The notes beneath the pieces were generated by a model. That model ran no database searches, was not told the DNA's origin, and saw only the letters and a program-made list of their open reading frames with translations. From Nematostella vectensis (taxonomy: Eukaryota; Cnidaria; Anthozoa; Actiniaria; Edwardsiidae): a stretch of DNA of 64,000 bases. The stretch covers positions 6,621,306 through 6,685,305 of the forward strand of contig NC_064046.1 in NCBI RefSeq assembly GCF_932526225.1, in the 5' to 3' direction. Shown here one piece after another: positions 46,022 to 53,488 of the stretch; positions within the stretch are counted from its first letter, which is position 1, and each line of letters opens with the position of its first letter. Position numbers and translations under genes: made by a program.

Positions 46022-46659
46022 GTGCGCGAAGCGCTGCGGCAGCGCGGTATGGACCCGATAAACATCCCATTTAACGCTCTCATCGTGGGCCCGACGTCAT
46101 GCGGGAAGACCCGATTCATAGTGGACCGGCTGCGCGGCCCTTTCCGGGGCAAGGTTGACTACATCGTACTCATGTGCCCTACCTTTGTCTACAACAAAAC
46201 GTACGACGGCTTCGGCGAGGGCGACAATCGTCTGTTTGTCATCACACACGAGGCGGGTCAGATCGACATACTGCTGAGGTTTGTCTCCGCTCTCTTCGAA
46301 GGCACTAATACGCTAATACTCGACTAATACTCGACGACTGTGCGGCCTCGAAAGACGTAAAGAGGCGCTCTGACCAGCTCGTCAACTTGGCGTTCAGCGC
46401 GCGCCACGTGGGTATCAGCGTGTGGGTGATCACGCAGCAGCTGACCAGCATCACTAAGTCGTTCCGTGACAACATCGCGGCCTTGGTGGTCTTCTATACC
46501 CCGAGCAAGGCGGACATGAAAGCTATCCTGCATGACTACGGCGCGGAGCTCTCAGAAGAGAAGATGAAAGAGTACATGAAGGCCCTCAAGACGAAAAAGT
46601 TCTCGAAGTTAGAGTTTTGCTTGCGTCACCCTTATACCATCGCCCTAGTTGAACGGTAA
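46022..46659 (+). pseudogene. FtsK/HerA-type DNA-packaging ATPase gene, broken by an 11-bp duplication
   Basis: The N-part has a Walker A loop, GPTSCGKT (residues 23-30), after a strand IPFNALIV. Its hydrophobic Walker B strand (NTLILD) ends at the break. The downstream frame has VNLAFSARHVGISVWVITQQ, the polar-residue/sensor strand typical of A32-like packaging ATPases, and FRDNIAALVVFYTPSKAD. The enzyme class powers genome loading into capsids. The repeated 11-mer CTAATACTCGA (46313-46323, 46324-46334) introduces a shift and a stop at 46325-46327. Gene order capsid then ATPase is common in Polinton-like viruses. Confidence 0.8.
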
Positions 46660-46743
46660 GCGCAGTAAACCACCGCCCACGTATGCCCTAGGGCATAACG
46701 CATTGATCACACGTGTTGCACCTTAGCCACGGTAGGGGGGTGC

Positions 46744-47354
46744 ATGATGAGCGACGAATACTTTGAGAGTCTTCTTGAGGGGGGCGCCGCCGGCCTCCCG
46801 GCCGTCGAGTCGTTGGACTGCTCGACGCATCCTGCCGGAACGGCAACCGGAGGTAAGCAAACTGAGGTAGCAGACGCGAGGGAGAAACTCGCGATTCTCG
46901 TAGCCTCGGGGAAGTCGAGAGAATGGTAGGCAAGGCCCTGACTCACGACGACGGCAAACGCATGAGCGCCGAGGAGGTGAGGAAGAACGAGAAGCGATAC
47001 GAGAACGCTCTAGCCAGCCGGACTACAGACGCCCTGGCAGACAGCTTTCTGAAGCTTACGACCAAGCTAGTAGGCATGGCGCTGCCGATAGACAGTGTGG
47101 TCGATCTTCACAATGACCTAGTGTCCGACTACATCATCAACAACGAGCTCCGCACTTTGTGCGGAAGCCTGTCTATACGCTGCGGTCGTTTGATGGCTTT
47201 AGCCGTCGGGGCGTTACACGTAACACGTCATGTGAACACCGCCGGAACGGCAAGCGCTGACGCGCGGTGTCAACACGAGGTAGCAGTCGCGGACTCACCA
47301 GTGGTTTGCCCGCAAACGCACAGTGGCGAGTCTGCGACTGCTACCTCGTATTGA
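46744..47354 (+). pseudogene. Conserved helical element protein, frameshifted
   Basis: The first frame (46744-46929) starts MMSDEYFESLLEGGAAG and ends at TAG. The second (from 46923, shifted) has RMSAEEVRKNEKRYENALAS, DALADSFLKLTTKLVGMALP and DLVSDYIINNELRTLCGSLS, and a hydrophobic C-terminal helix. The EEV-x-K-x-x-x-RYE-x-x-L-x-x-(R/K) pattern recurs in proteins from virus-like elements of cnidarians, of unknown role. The two frames overlap by an ATGGTAG, so translational coupling is possible, but mutation is more likely given the rest of the element. A strong inverted repeat covers the 3' end. Confidence 0.5.
47271..47353. other. Long stem-loop, ~33-bp arms
   Basis: ACGAGGTAGCAGTCGC and GACTC at the left (47271-47303) face GAGTC and GCGACTGCTACCTCGT at the right (47321-47353). 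The loop is about 17 nt and the arms have four mismatches. It lies at the end of the preceding gene, so it could be a transcript-end structure or a mobile hairpin. Confidence 0.75.
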
Positions 47355-47406
47355 CGTTCATTTGAAAGCTTGCCACTTCTTCAGCAACCAAGTAGTTGCA
47401 TCACAA

Positions 47407-47961
47407 ATGGAGGAACCTCAAGGAAGTACTAGTGCCCAGCATCTCGCGGAACCTGACAAACAAGCTGCTCATTAACCTGCACGTACGCCTTCGGCGTTGG
47501 CGGAGAGAATCACGAGCCCCGAACCACCCGCGACCCGACCTAAACACCCTGGGCGAGTCAAAGCTGGAAGGGGCTTGGCAGAGTGGAACCGACTTAACAG
47601 AGCGAAAAAAGAGACACTTCGTGTCGTGCAACACGTTGGGTCGCCGGTCGGTAGCGAGCCGCAGGGACGCGAGGGCTTGCGCGCTTCTTGGTCGGCTAGC
47701 TCGGTTATCGGGGTCGCTGGTCTTCTAGTGTCATTGATCGGCCTCTACACACGTAGGCGGGAGCTAGCTGCCGCGTTTACTCGTACACCAGCTGTTAACC
47801 AGCGAGCTACCGATCCACTTGTAGTGGCCGACGACGTGACTCCACCCGCAAGGCCGCCGCTGGCGGCCGCACAGCAGACCAAGGATCGACCGCTTGCCGT
47901 TCCGGCGACAGCGCTTCGTGCTCCCGGACAGTGCAAATCTCGACTGTTAGCCATGGAGTAA
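47407..47961 (+). pseudogene. Small basic element protein with one membrane helix, nonsense-interrupted
   Basis: The frame opens at an ATG with MEEPQGSTSAQHLAEPDKQA, meets TAA at 47473-47475, and stays open afterwards to 47961. The downstream part has KHPGRVKAGRGLAEWNRLNR, a motif (K-x-PG-x-V-x-AG-x-x-L-AEWNR) that I recognise from small proteins of cnidarian virus-like elements. A hydrophobic segment around SSVIGVAGLLVSLIGLYTRR follows. The tail is low-complexity and contains an inverted GCCGTTCCGGC hairpin motif. Confidence 0.5.
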
Positions 47962-48012
47962 GCAGACATTTAAACACAAGGGCCCCACCCATATCCGCAC
48001 GTCCATGCATCG

Positions 48013-48271
48013 CAATGTTGACGGCGCAGCAAAGCAAGATTACAAAGACCATCACCGACGTCGCAGCATAACCGGCCTCGTCGCCGGTATCGGCTGGGTT
48101 GGGCGCAAGGTCTTGCGCGAAGACTTCACCAAAGACCCCTCCGCGAACGCCATGAACTACGCAAAAATGACTGCCGCCGTTGCAGGTGCTGTCGCTTCAT
48201 CACACACTACTACAGCATCACACACTACTCGATGGCCTCCATCGCGATTTTGGTTGGTGGCGCCGTCCTAA
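48013..48271 (+). pseudogene. Small element protein, frameshifted
   Basis: A short frame starts MLTAQQSKITKTITDVAA at 48013 and stops. The shifted frame continues ITGLVAGIGWVGRKVLREDF, then TKDPSANAMNYAKMTAAVAG. The GWVGRKVL-x-E-x-F-x-x-DPS-x-x-x-MNY pattern recurs in similar elements. It is probably a small membrane protein and its 3' end overlaps the next gene. Confidence 0.45.
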
Positions 48272-48657
48272 ACGCGACTGCATTCGTTGGTGGCAACTAC
48301 CTCGCAAAGTTCCTGTCGAACGATGAGAGCCCCGCCTTAGCTGAGAAGGAGAGGCACGACAAGGCCCTAGAGAAATACCAACAAGACTATGGACGCTACC
48401 AACAGCTGCGACAGAAAATCCTCGATTGGCAAGCTCAAAGTCGCGAGAGAGGGGCCCTCGCAAAGCAAAACTTCACCGACACTGACTACGCGCTCAAACT
48501 CTACAACCAGACCCGGCCAAAACAATCCCTGGAGTCGATGCGGGCTCCTGAGCTGTCCGACTACTACACCCCCAGCAAAACGCAGAAAAACGCCGAGTTG
48601 GCGTACATTGGCGCCGGCGCTCTTGCCATCGGCTACACAGCTAGCCGCTTGCTGTGA
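48232..48657 (+). CDS. Conserved two-helix membrane-anchored element protein (141 aa)
   Basis: Intact frame. Residues 2-25 (ASIAILVGGAVLNATAFVGG) form an N-terminal hydrophobic helix. A coiled-coil region follows, with EKERHDKALEKYQQDYGRYQ and QQLRQKILDWQAQS, then LSDYYTPSKTQKNAELAYIG and a C-terminal helix GAGALAIGYTASRLL. The MASIAI-VGG-x-x-x-NA-x-AF-x-G-x-NYL and SD-(Y/F)-YTPS motifs recur in proteins of cnidarian virus-like elements. Function unknown; a virion membrane or scaffold role is a guess. Confidence 0.65.
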   Translation: MASIAILVGGAVLNATAFVGGNYLAKFLSNDESPALAEKERHDKALEKYQQDYGRYQQLRQKILDWQAQSRERGALAKQNFTDTDYALKLYNQTRPKQSLESMRAPELSDYYTPSKTQKNAELAYIGAGALAIGYTASRLL

Positions 48658-48953
48658 TGCAGCTGCCGTTCCAGCGCTGCGTCTAGGCGGCCTTTTTTCC
48701 ATACTGCGCGTATACGTATAAGATGATTGCAGACCAGCGAGTGATACCGAAAGTGCGGTCGATGGGTGGGTGACACCGAAGGTGTCGTAGCTTTGGTGAC
48801 ATTGCTAACCGAAGCCTCGAGCTGTGGCGCGCAGACAGGGAGTGCGCTAAGAGGTTCGCTAATGCCGTTCTCCGAGGGCCTACCGACCTCAGAAAGACCG
48901 CCTCGGCACTACCCGAGCAGACGGCAAACGCCTGTTGGAGACTGATACACCTG

Positions 48954-49286
48954 TTGCAATGTATCGCGATACATTATTGCCGACACGTAATGGCGGCGAA
49001 GCGCATGTCCGACGAAGGACTCGATGCGTTCCTTCGTCCTATATACTACGCCAGAGGTGGCTTCCAGGGAGTGACCGCTCTGCATGCCAAACTTCCCAAG
49101 GGCTCAGGACAAGACTCAGACCTTCAGGACAAGGGCCGACGGCGAGCGACGGACCCGTGGTGGACAAGCAAGGCATACCCAATACTAAAGAGGGTCATGG
49201 AGCCCGGACAGCCAGTGTTGTATTACACGGCGTACTCTAAGCACGGCTTCACGCGTTCGCAGTTGCGTAGCGTGACGCTAGCGTGA
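48954..49286 (+). pseudogene. Possible remnant of a Polinton-type integrase (ends only)
   Basis: The frame contains LDAFLRPIYYARGGFQGVTA, which resembles the N-terminal (L-x-x-IYY...G-x-x-x-L) segment of Polinton integrases. Its last residues, GQPVLYYTAYSKHGFTRSQL, resemble the C-terminal small barrel. No DDE core lies between them. An internally deleted integrase would fit, as would an unrelated small protein. Confidence 0.3.
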
Positions 49287-49867
49287 TCAGCGCTTGTGCC
49301 TTTTATTGCAGCTAAGGCACGTGAGTCTGACATTCCACTTGTAGTGACCCTGACTGTCGTCCAGCCGGTCGTACTGAAGCATTGGGGATGGCTCTTGGTG
49401 TACCCTTGAAGCAGAAGCTGAGTGCCACAGACCGTGCACTTCTTTCCCGCGTCAGCAATCATGCCGAGTACGTGGTCTACCGTCAGAACGTTGTGCGATC
49501 CCGTGTACTTTGTGCGACCCTTTTGCCTGTCGTCTATAGCGTATCGATGATTCGCGCTATAATGAGCTATAATGAGTAAAGGGCGAAGCTCGTATCTCAC
49601 GTAGACGAGGTACTCTCGTCCTTTCTCCCAAATACCCGCATCGATGCCTTCCAGGGCGCCGACTGCGATTTGGCCCCCTCTTTTGACTAATGACCCACCA
49701 ATCTTGTGCTCCGAGCGCCCTTCCTCCTCTGTAATTGGCACCAATGGCTCTGCGGGGGCCTTACCAACGACCGTAAAGAGTCTGTAACGCCAATCGGGGT
49801 CTACCATCTCAAGCACCGGTGGCAACACTGCGTTTTCCCGCAGAGACTCTCGTGCGAGACCCACCAC
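49287..49867 (-). pseudogene. HNH endonuclease-like gene, frameshifted
   Basis: The N-part (from 49867) has KGREYLVYVRYELRPLLIIA, then HVLGMIADAGKKCTVCGTQL with a first Cys pair (CTVC). The second half is in another frame and has an acidic-Arg-Leu (DRL) step, a GH, and a final CLSC pair before KRHKR and TGA at 49289. The C-x2-C ... DRxDxxxGH ... N ... C-x2-C order is that of zinc-containing HNH nucleases. The shift lies near 49385. Such nucleases occur in animal virus-like elements and may nick DNA during replication or integration. Confidence 0.6.
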
Positions 49868-49908
49868 ACCGACCCATCGTCATTAATATAAGGCCCCCGC
49901 ATAACCGG

Positions 49909-50268
49909 CTATAGAGCAATGACACCTGCTCCACCAAGGTCTCGTATCTCCTGGTAAACACCGGCGCTTATGTCTTGGCCCCGAAGAGTGGCATCCACGC
50001 TTGGGAACCGAAGATGGGCGCCGCCGACGAAGAAAGAATAGTACTTCTCGGGGTCTAAGCCCTCTGGGCCCTTTTGCTCCAGCAAAGGGTCGAACTCGCG
50101 CCAGACTTTCTCTGTCCACGCTTTCGCCGGTACGAGCGGCTTAAGCAGCTTGTGTTTGACATCGTCGGGAATGTCCTCGTCCAGGATGTTCTGGACCAGC
50201 CCTGCTAGTACGGCAGGCGCCTCTTTGTCAGGCATGCTATTGAGAACCTCCTCTATGTAGGCGTCCAT
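49909..50268 (-). CDS. Element protein of unknown function (119 aa)
   Basis: Intact frame beginning MDAYIEEVLNSMPDKEAPAV. Motifs include GLVQNILDEDIPDDVKHKLL and KPLVPAKAWTEKVWREF, suggesting a short helical domain, with a soluble tail. The sequence upstream of the ATG is the ~67-bp tandem repeat, which stays open in this frame, so the true start may be upstream. No function recognised. Confidence 0.5.
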   Translation of the reverse strand: MDAYIEEVLNSMPDKEAPAVLAGLVQNILDEDIPDDVKHKLLKPLVPAKAWTEKVWREFDPLLEQKGPEGLDPEKYYSFFVGGAHLRFPSVDATLRGQDISAGVYQEIRDLGGAGVIAL

Positions 50269-50475
50269 GTTTGGGTATGCCTTGTGCCACCCAGTCTCTA
50301 ATTGCCCGTATCGCGGGCTGCGGTGCCAGACAGGACGAGTGTTTGGGTATGCCCTGTGCCACCCAGTCTCTAACTGCCCGCATCGCAGCCGGCGGGGCGA
50401 GTGTTTGGGTATGCCTTGTGCCACCCAGTCTCTAATTGCCCGTATCGCGGGCTGCGATATCAGACAGGACGAGTG
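50269..50475. repeat. Tandem repeat, 62-72-bp unit, 3 copies
   Basis: GTTTGGGTATGCC(T/C)TGTGCC starts units at 50269, 50341 and 50403. Each contains ATTGCCCGTATCGCGGGCTG or a close variant. The middle unit has a deletion. Confidence 0.85.
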
Positions 50476-50686
50476 CGAACCGTTCCCGAGCGCGCCTCTC
50501 GGTGCCGCGCATCCTCTGCCCTACACGATTCGCTCCGCAGGGGCGACACAACCGCGTCTCCGACTGCGTCCCTATGCCGCAGATCCTGCACGGCACGGGG
50601 AGGGGGCTGCCCTTACGGAGCCTTTGGAGGTGCACCTTGCAGTAGGCAGTAGGTGTCCATGCACCTCTGGCTGCACGTGTTTGCAT
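50432..50686 (-). CDS. Cys-rich zinc-ribbon-like protein (fragment)
   Basis: The frame has YCKVHLQRLRKGSPLPVPCRI with CRIC and CRPC pairs separated by GIGTQSETRL, a C-x2-C...C-x2-C arrangement suited to zinc. A very basic segment follows (RMRGTERRARER). An overlapping minus-strand frame (50828-50613) has a further Cys cluster, CGWLKVVHANTCSQRCMDTY, so the gene may be longer and frameshifted. Confidence 0.4.
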   Translation of the reverse strand: MQTRAARGAWTPTAYCKVHLQRLRKGSPLPVPCRICGIGTQSETRLCRPCGANRVGQRMRGTERRARERFALVLSDIAARDTGN

Positions 50687-50748
50687 GGACGACCTTTAGC
50701 CACCCGCAGTAATCTTTTCCGCGCTTCATCCTTCGAATGCTATGCACA

Positions 50749-50753
<5 letters not shown>

Positions 50754-50803
<50 letters not shown>
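50754..50803. repeat. (TA)n microsatellite within palindromic flanks
   Basis: About 25 TA units flanked by ATGCACATGTGCA and TATGCACATA. Confidence 0.95.
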
Positions 50804-50808
<5 letters not shown>

Positions 50809-50911
50809 TATACAATTGATGCCCGCACTTCCTCAACAACATGAACCTGCTATGAGCAGACAGGATATATAATTGTAAGGTTCCCACTCGTTTCTACGAA
50901 AGGCCCCAGTC

Positions 50912-51067
50912 CCGCCGTAGATTAATGATTGCTAGCCATTGCTAATTATTTATCTACGCGAAGTGGTCCCGACGTAGATTGATAATTGCTAATTATTTAT
51001 CTACGCAAAGTGGTCCCGACGTAGATTGATAATTGCTAATCATTAATCTACGCGAAACGCGTTTCGG
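50912..51067. repeat. Right terminal inverted repeat with palindromic iterons
   Basis: Three units with GTAGATTGATAATTGCTAAT facing ATTTATCTACG, joined by CGAAGTGGTCCCGA linkers, form the inverse of 36233-36385. The units are better preserved than on the left. Confidence 0.85.
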
Positions 51068-51338
51068 TGTCTATGAAATCCCCAATTCCCCCCCGTGAAG
51101 GTCTCTTGTTTAGGCTTTCCGTCATTAGAGAGCATACAAAAGGGAAACGGTACGATACCCCAAGTGATCTTGCATTCATCTCGTAAACATCATGTAATCT
51201 TCTTGTGATCATCTTAAAATTACTTGTGTAAAGTAGCGTTTGTAACAGCGACCAAGTAAACCCGGTACCGTCCCCACATTCTGGTGTACGGACCACAAGC
51301 GAAGTTTGTTATGTGCGAGCATAGAAAATTCGTCGCGA

Positions 51339-51730
51339 TGCTCTCCTGCCTCTACCTCGTATCTCTACAAGCGTCTTCCTCGTATCCCTACAAGCCATTC
51401 CATCGTATCCCTACAAGCCTCTCCCTCGTATCCCTACAAGCCTCTCCCTCGTATCCCTACAAGCATCTCCCTCGTATCCCTACAAGCATCTCCCTCGTAT
51501 CCTTACAAGCCTCTCCCTCGTATCCGTATAAGCCATTCCCTCGTATTCCTACAAGCCTCCCCCTCGTATCCCTACAAGCCTCTTCTAGGTATTCCTACAA
51601 GCCTCTCCCTCACATTCCTACAAGCATCTACCTCGTATCCCTAGAAGCCTCTCCCTCATATCCCTAAAAGCCTCTCCCTCGTTACTTACAAGCCTTTGAC
51701 TCGTATCCCTACAAGCCTCTCCCTTGTGCA
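51339..51730. repeat. 23-bp minisatellite, about 17 copies
   Basis: Units of CTACAAGCCTCTCCCTCGTA plus TCC, with variants GCATCTC and GCCATTC. Open frames across it are repeat artefacts. It lies about 240 bp outside the right end of the viral element. Confidence 0.9.
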
Positions 51731-53242
51731 GGGTGCGCGCGAACGCTCTGCCCATCTTGGCTGCCAAAAAAATTGTAATTTCTTTATAATTAATTTTCGC
51801 GCAAATACTGTAATATTCCATATGATACCTAAGACTGCGCACCCTCCCCCTGCAAATCTTGGATATACACCTGGTATTTTCCAGCAATCTGGATCTCTAT
51901 GGTAACGTACAGACACCTGTTCTCACCTGTATTTTGATTCCATTTACCCTATTCGCGTAGGAGGTGAGATCTATGTATTGCACTGACCCTACTCTTCTTC
52001 CACCGTATGGTATTGTGGTATGTGTCTTGTTACCACCTCTTCCGACAAGGCGCGCCTGCATGGGCGTTTAGCTAGTGTTTGTTGATTGCACAGGCCGGGT
52101 TCATCGTCCTGTAAGATCTGTCTTCTTTCAGCGACGAGAAAGTTCCCCCCGGTAACTCGTAGTTCCAGCACCGGTGAGAGATGGACACCCTCACAACTAA
52201 CATGAAGTCCAGAGGGATTTATAATTCGATTACATCTATCTTTCTCATGAGCTCAGTTTAAATTCGTTCACAAGGTTATCGCTTACAGGCGCGTACCCAG
52301 GATTGGCTGAGGACAGGTGCGCATCCTCGAGAACCCAGGGCGTCGCGGTCAGCGTAACGAGGCGCGAAAGCGAGGTGGCAGAACCGCGAAGCCCTGGGTT
52401 CCCGAGGATGGGGGATGCGCAGTCATAGGTATCATATGGACAAATGGTGTTTTGCGATACTTCAATAAAATATGACGAAAGCTTAACAAACTAAGTTGAG
52501 TCTCACTCGAGCTCAAAAAGTTACTGATTTGTTTACTTAATGTTTACGAGGTAAACAAATACACAATTTACTTGTTTAACACTATTCTCGCAGAAAGTTC
52601 TTGTATTGCGATTGCGACACGCCCATTCTCACCGTCTTGTCTAAAATATCCCTTCTCACGGTAACCCCGCGGCTAAAGAATAAATACTACTTATTAACCG
52701 AGCGCGAGGTTAATAAGTTATTTATATGGCTTTTTTAAATATTTGTACGAGAAGAAAAACTTATGCTGCAGAAGTGAAAGAAGCAACCCTTTCTGGATTT
52801 ACAAGCCACGAGTGCCCAACTCCAAACTCGAAATAATCGATTTATAAGATTTGTCAATTTGTAAAATGACCATGGAAAATTGCTTTTTACGCCGATTTTA
52901 CCGACCTTCACATAAAAACATCCTTTCTTTTATGTTATTTCTTTTAGATTAGTTGTCTTTAAAGAAAATCGTCTTCAAACTCCCTGTGTTATGACAATTT
53001 CTCGCCATAATGATTTTGCAACGTGCGCGAAATTTCAAGTTTGCTGAAATTTTAGTATGTGATAAAACACTGTCTGAATATAACTATTGAAACTCATCCT
53101 TGCAGAAAAGTGGCAACAAATTGCTATTACAGTGTTGTTGATTGAAAACGGCTGAAATGTATCAGACAGAACGCTTTTTTTGCTGTGTAGAAAAGCATTC
53201 TGCAAATGGCGGCGGGTGCGACATTGACCAAGGTCACTTTAA
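51731..53242. other. Intergenic with a fold-back element (52318-52420)
   Basis: GCGCATCCTCGAGAACCCAG with GGCGTCGCGG at the left faces CCGCG-AAGCCCTGGGTTC and CGAGGATGGGGGATGCGC at the right, which is a MITE-like hairpin. No gene recognised. Confidence 0.5.
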
Positions 53243-53401
53243 ACTCGATTTTCTACACGAAAGCTACCATTCCACATGGCCGCCAAGATGTTTTTGAAAA
53301 CCTGAATAAACAAGCTTTTAATTGAGCCTAAGCAAGCTTGTTCTCGTAAAACGAGTACTCGGACCCAATTTTGGGCTCTTAGGTGATGGACTACATTATA
53401 T
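53243..53401. repeat. Dispersed repeat, inverted relative to 34824-34965
   Basis: Same repeat family as 34824-34965 in the opposite orientation. This copy has about 17 extra bases around GGGCTCTTAGG. It ends about 90 bp before the 3' end of the CEP76 coding region. Confidence 0.75.
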
Positions 53402-53488
53402 TGAATGCAAATGCGTAATAACACTGGATTTATCACCGCCGATCGCATTTCTGAAACACAGACTTTGGTTCTCTACTCTGTGCATGCG

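Larger units (their letters stand above)
36086..51096. mobile_element. Endogenous Polinton-like / adinto-like virus element, ~15 kb
   Basis: Bounded by inverted ends: a G-run with GATTAGGGACTTTCAGTG at the left faces a C-run preceded by CTATGAAATCCCCAATT at the right, each followed inward by palindromic iterons. Inside are a capsid-like gene, a packaging ATPase, a penton-like gene, a membrane protein, an HNH nuclease and small conserved genes on both strands. They are densely packed and GC-richer than the flanks. This set matches virus-like elements that I know from cnidarian genomes. No polymerase B or integrase core is visible. Most genes carry a frameshift or stop, so it is a decayed insertion. 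Target-site duplications were not found. Confidence 0.8.

Noticed and set aside
36086-51096. Target-site duplication for the viral element
   Set aside because: Bases next to the G/C-run termini (GACAAC at the left, GTGAAG at the right) do not match, so no duplication is claimed.
51284-51667. Frames reading repeated SYPYKP units
   Set aside because: Generated by the 23-bp minisatellite in all frames.
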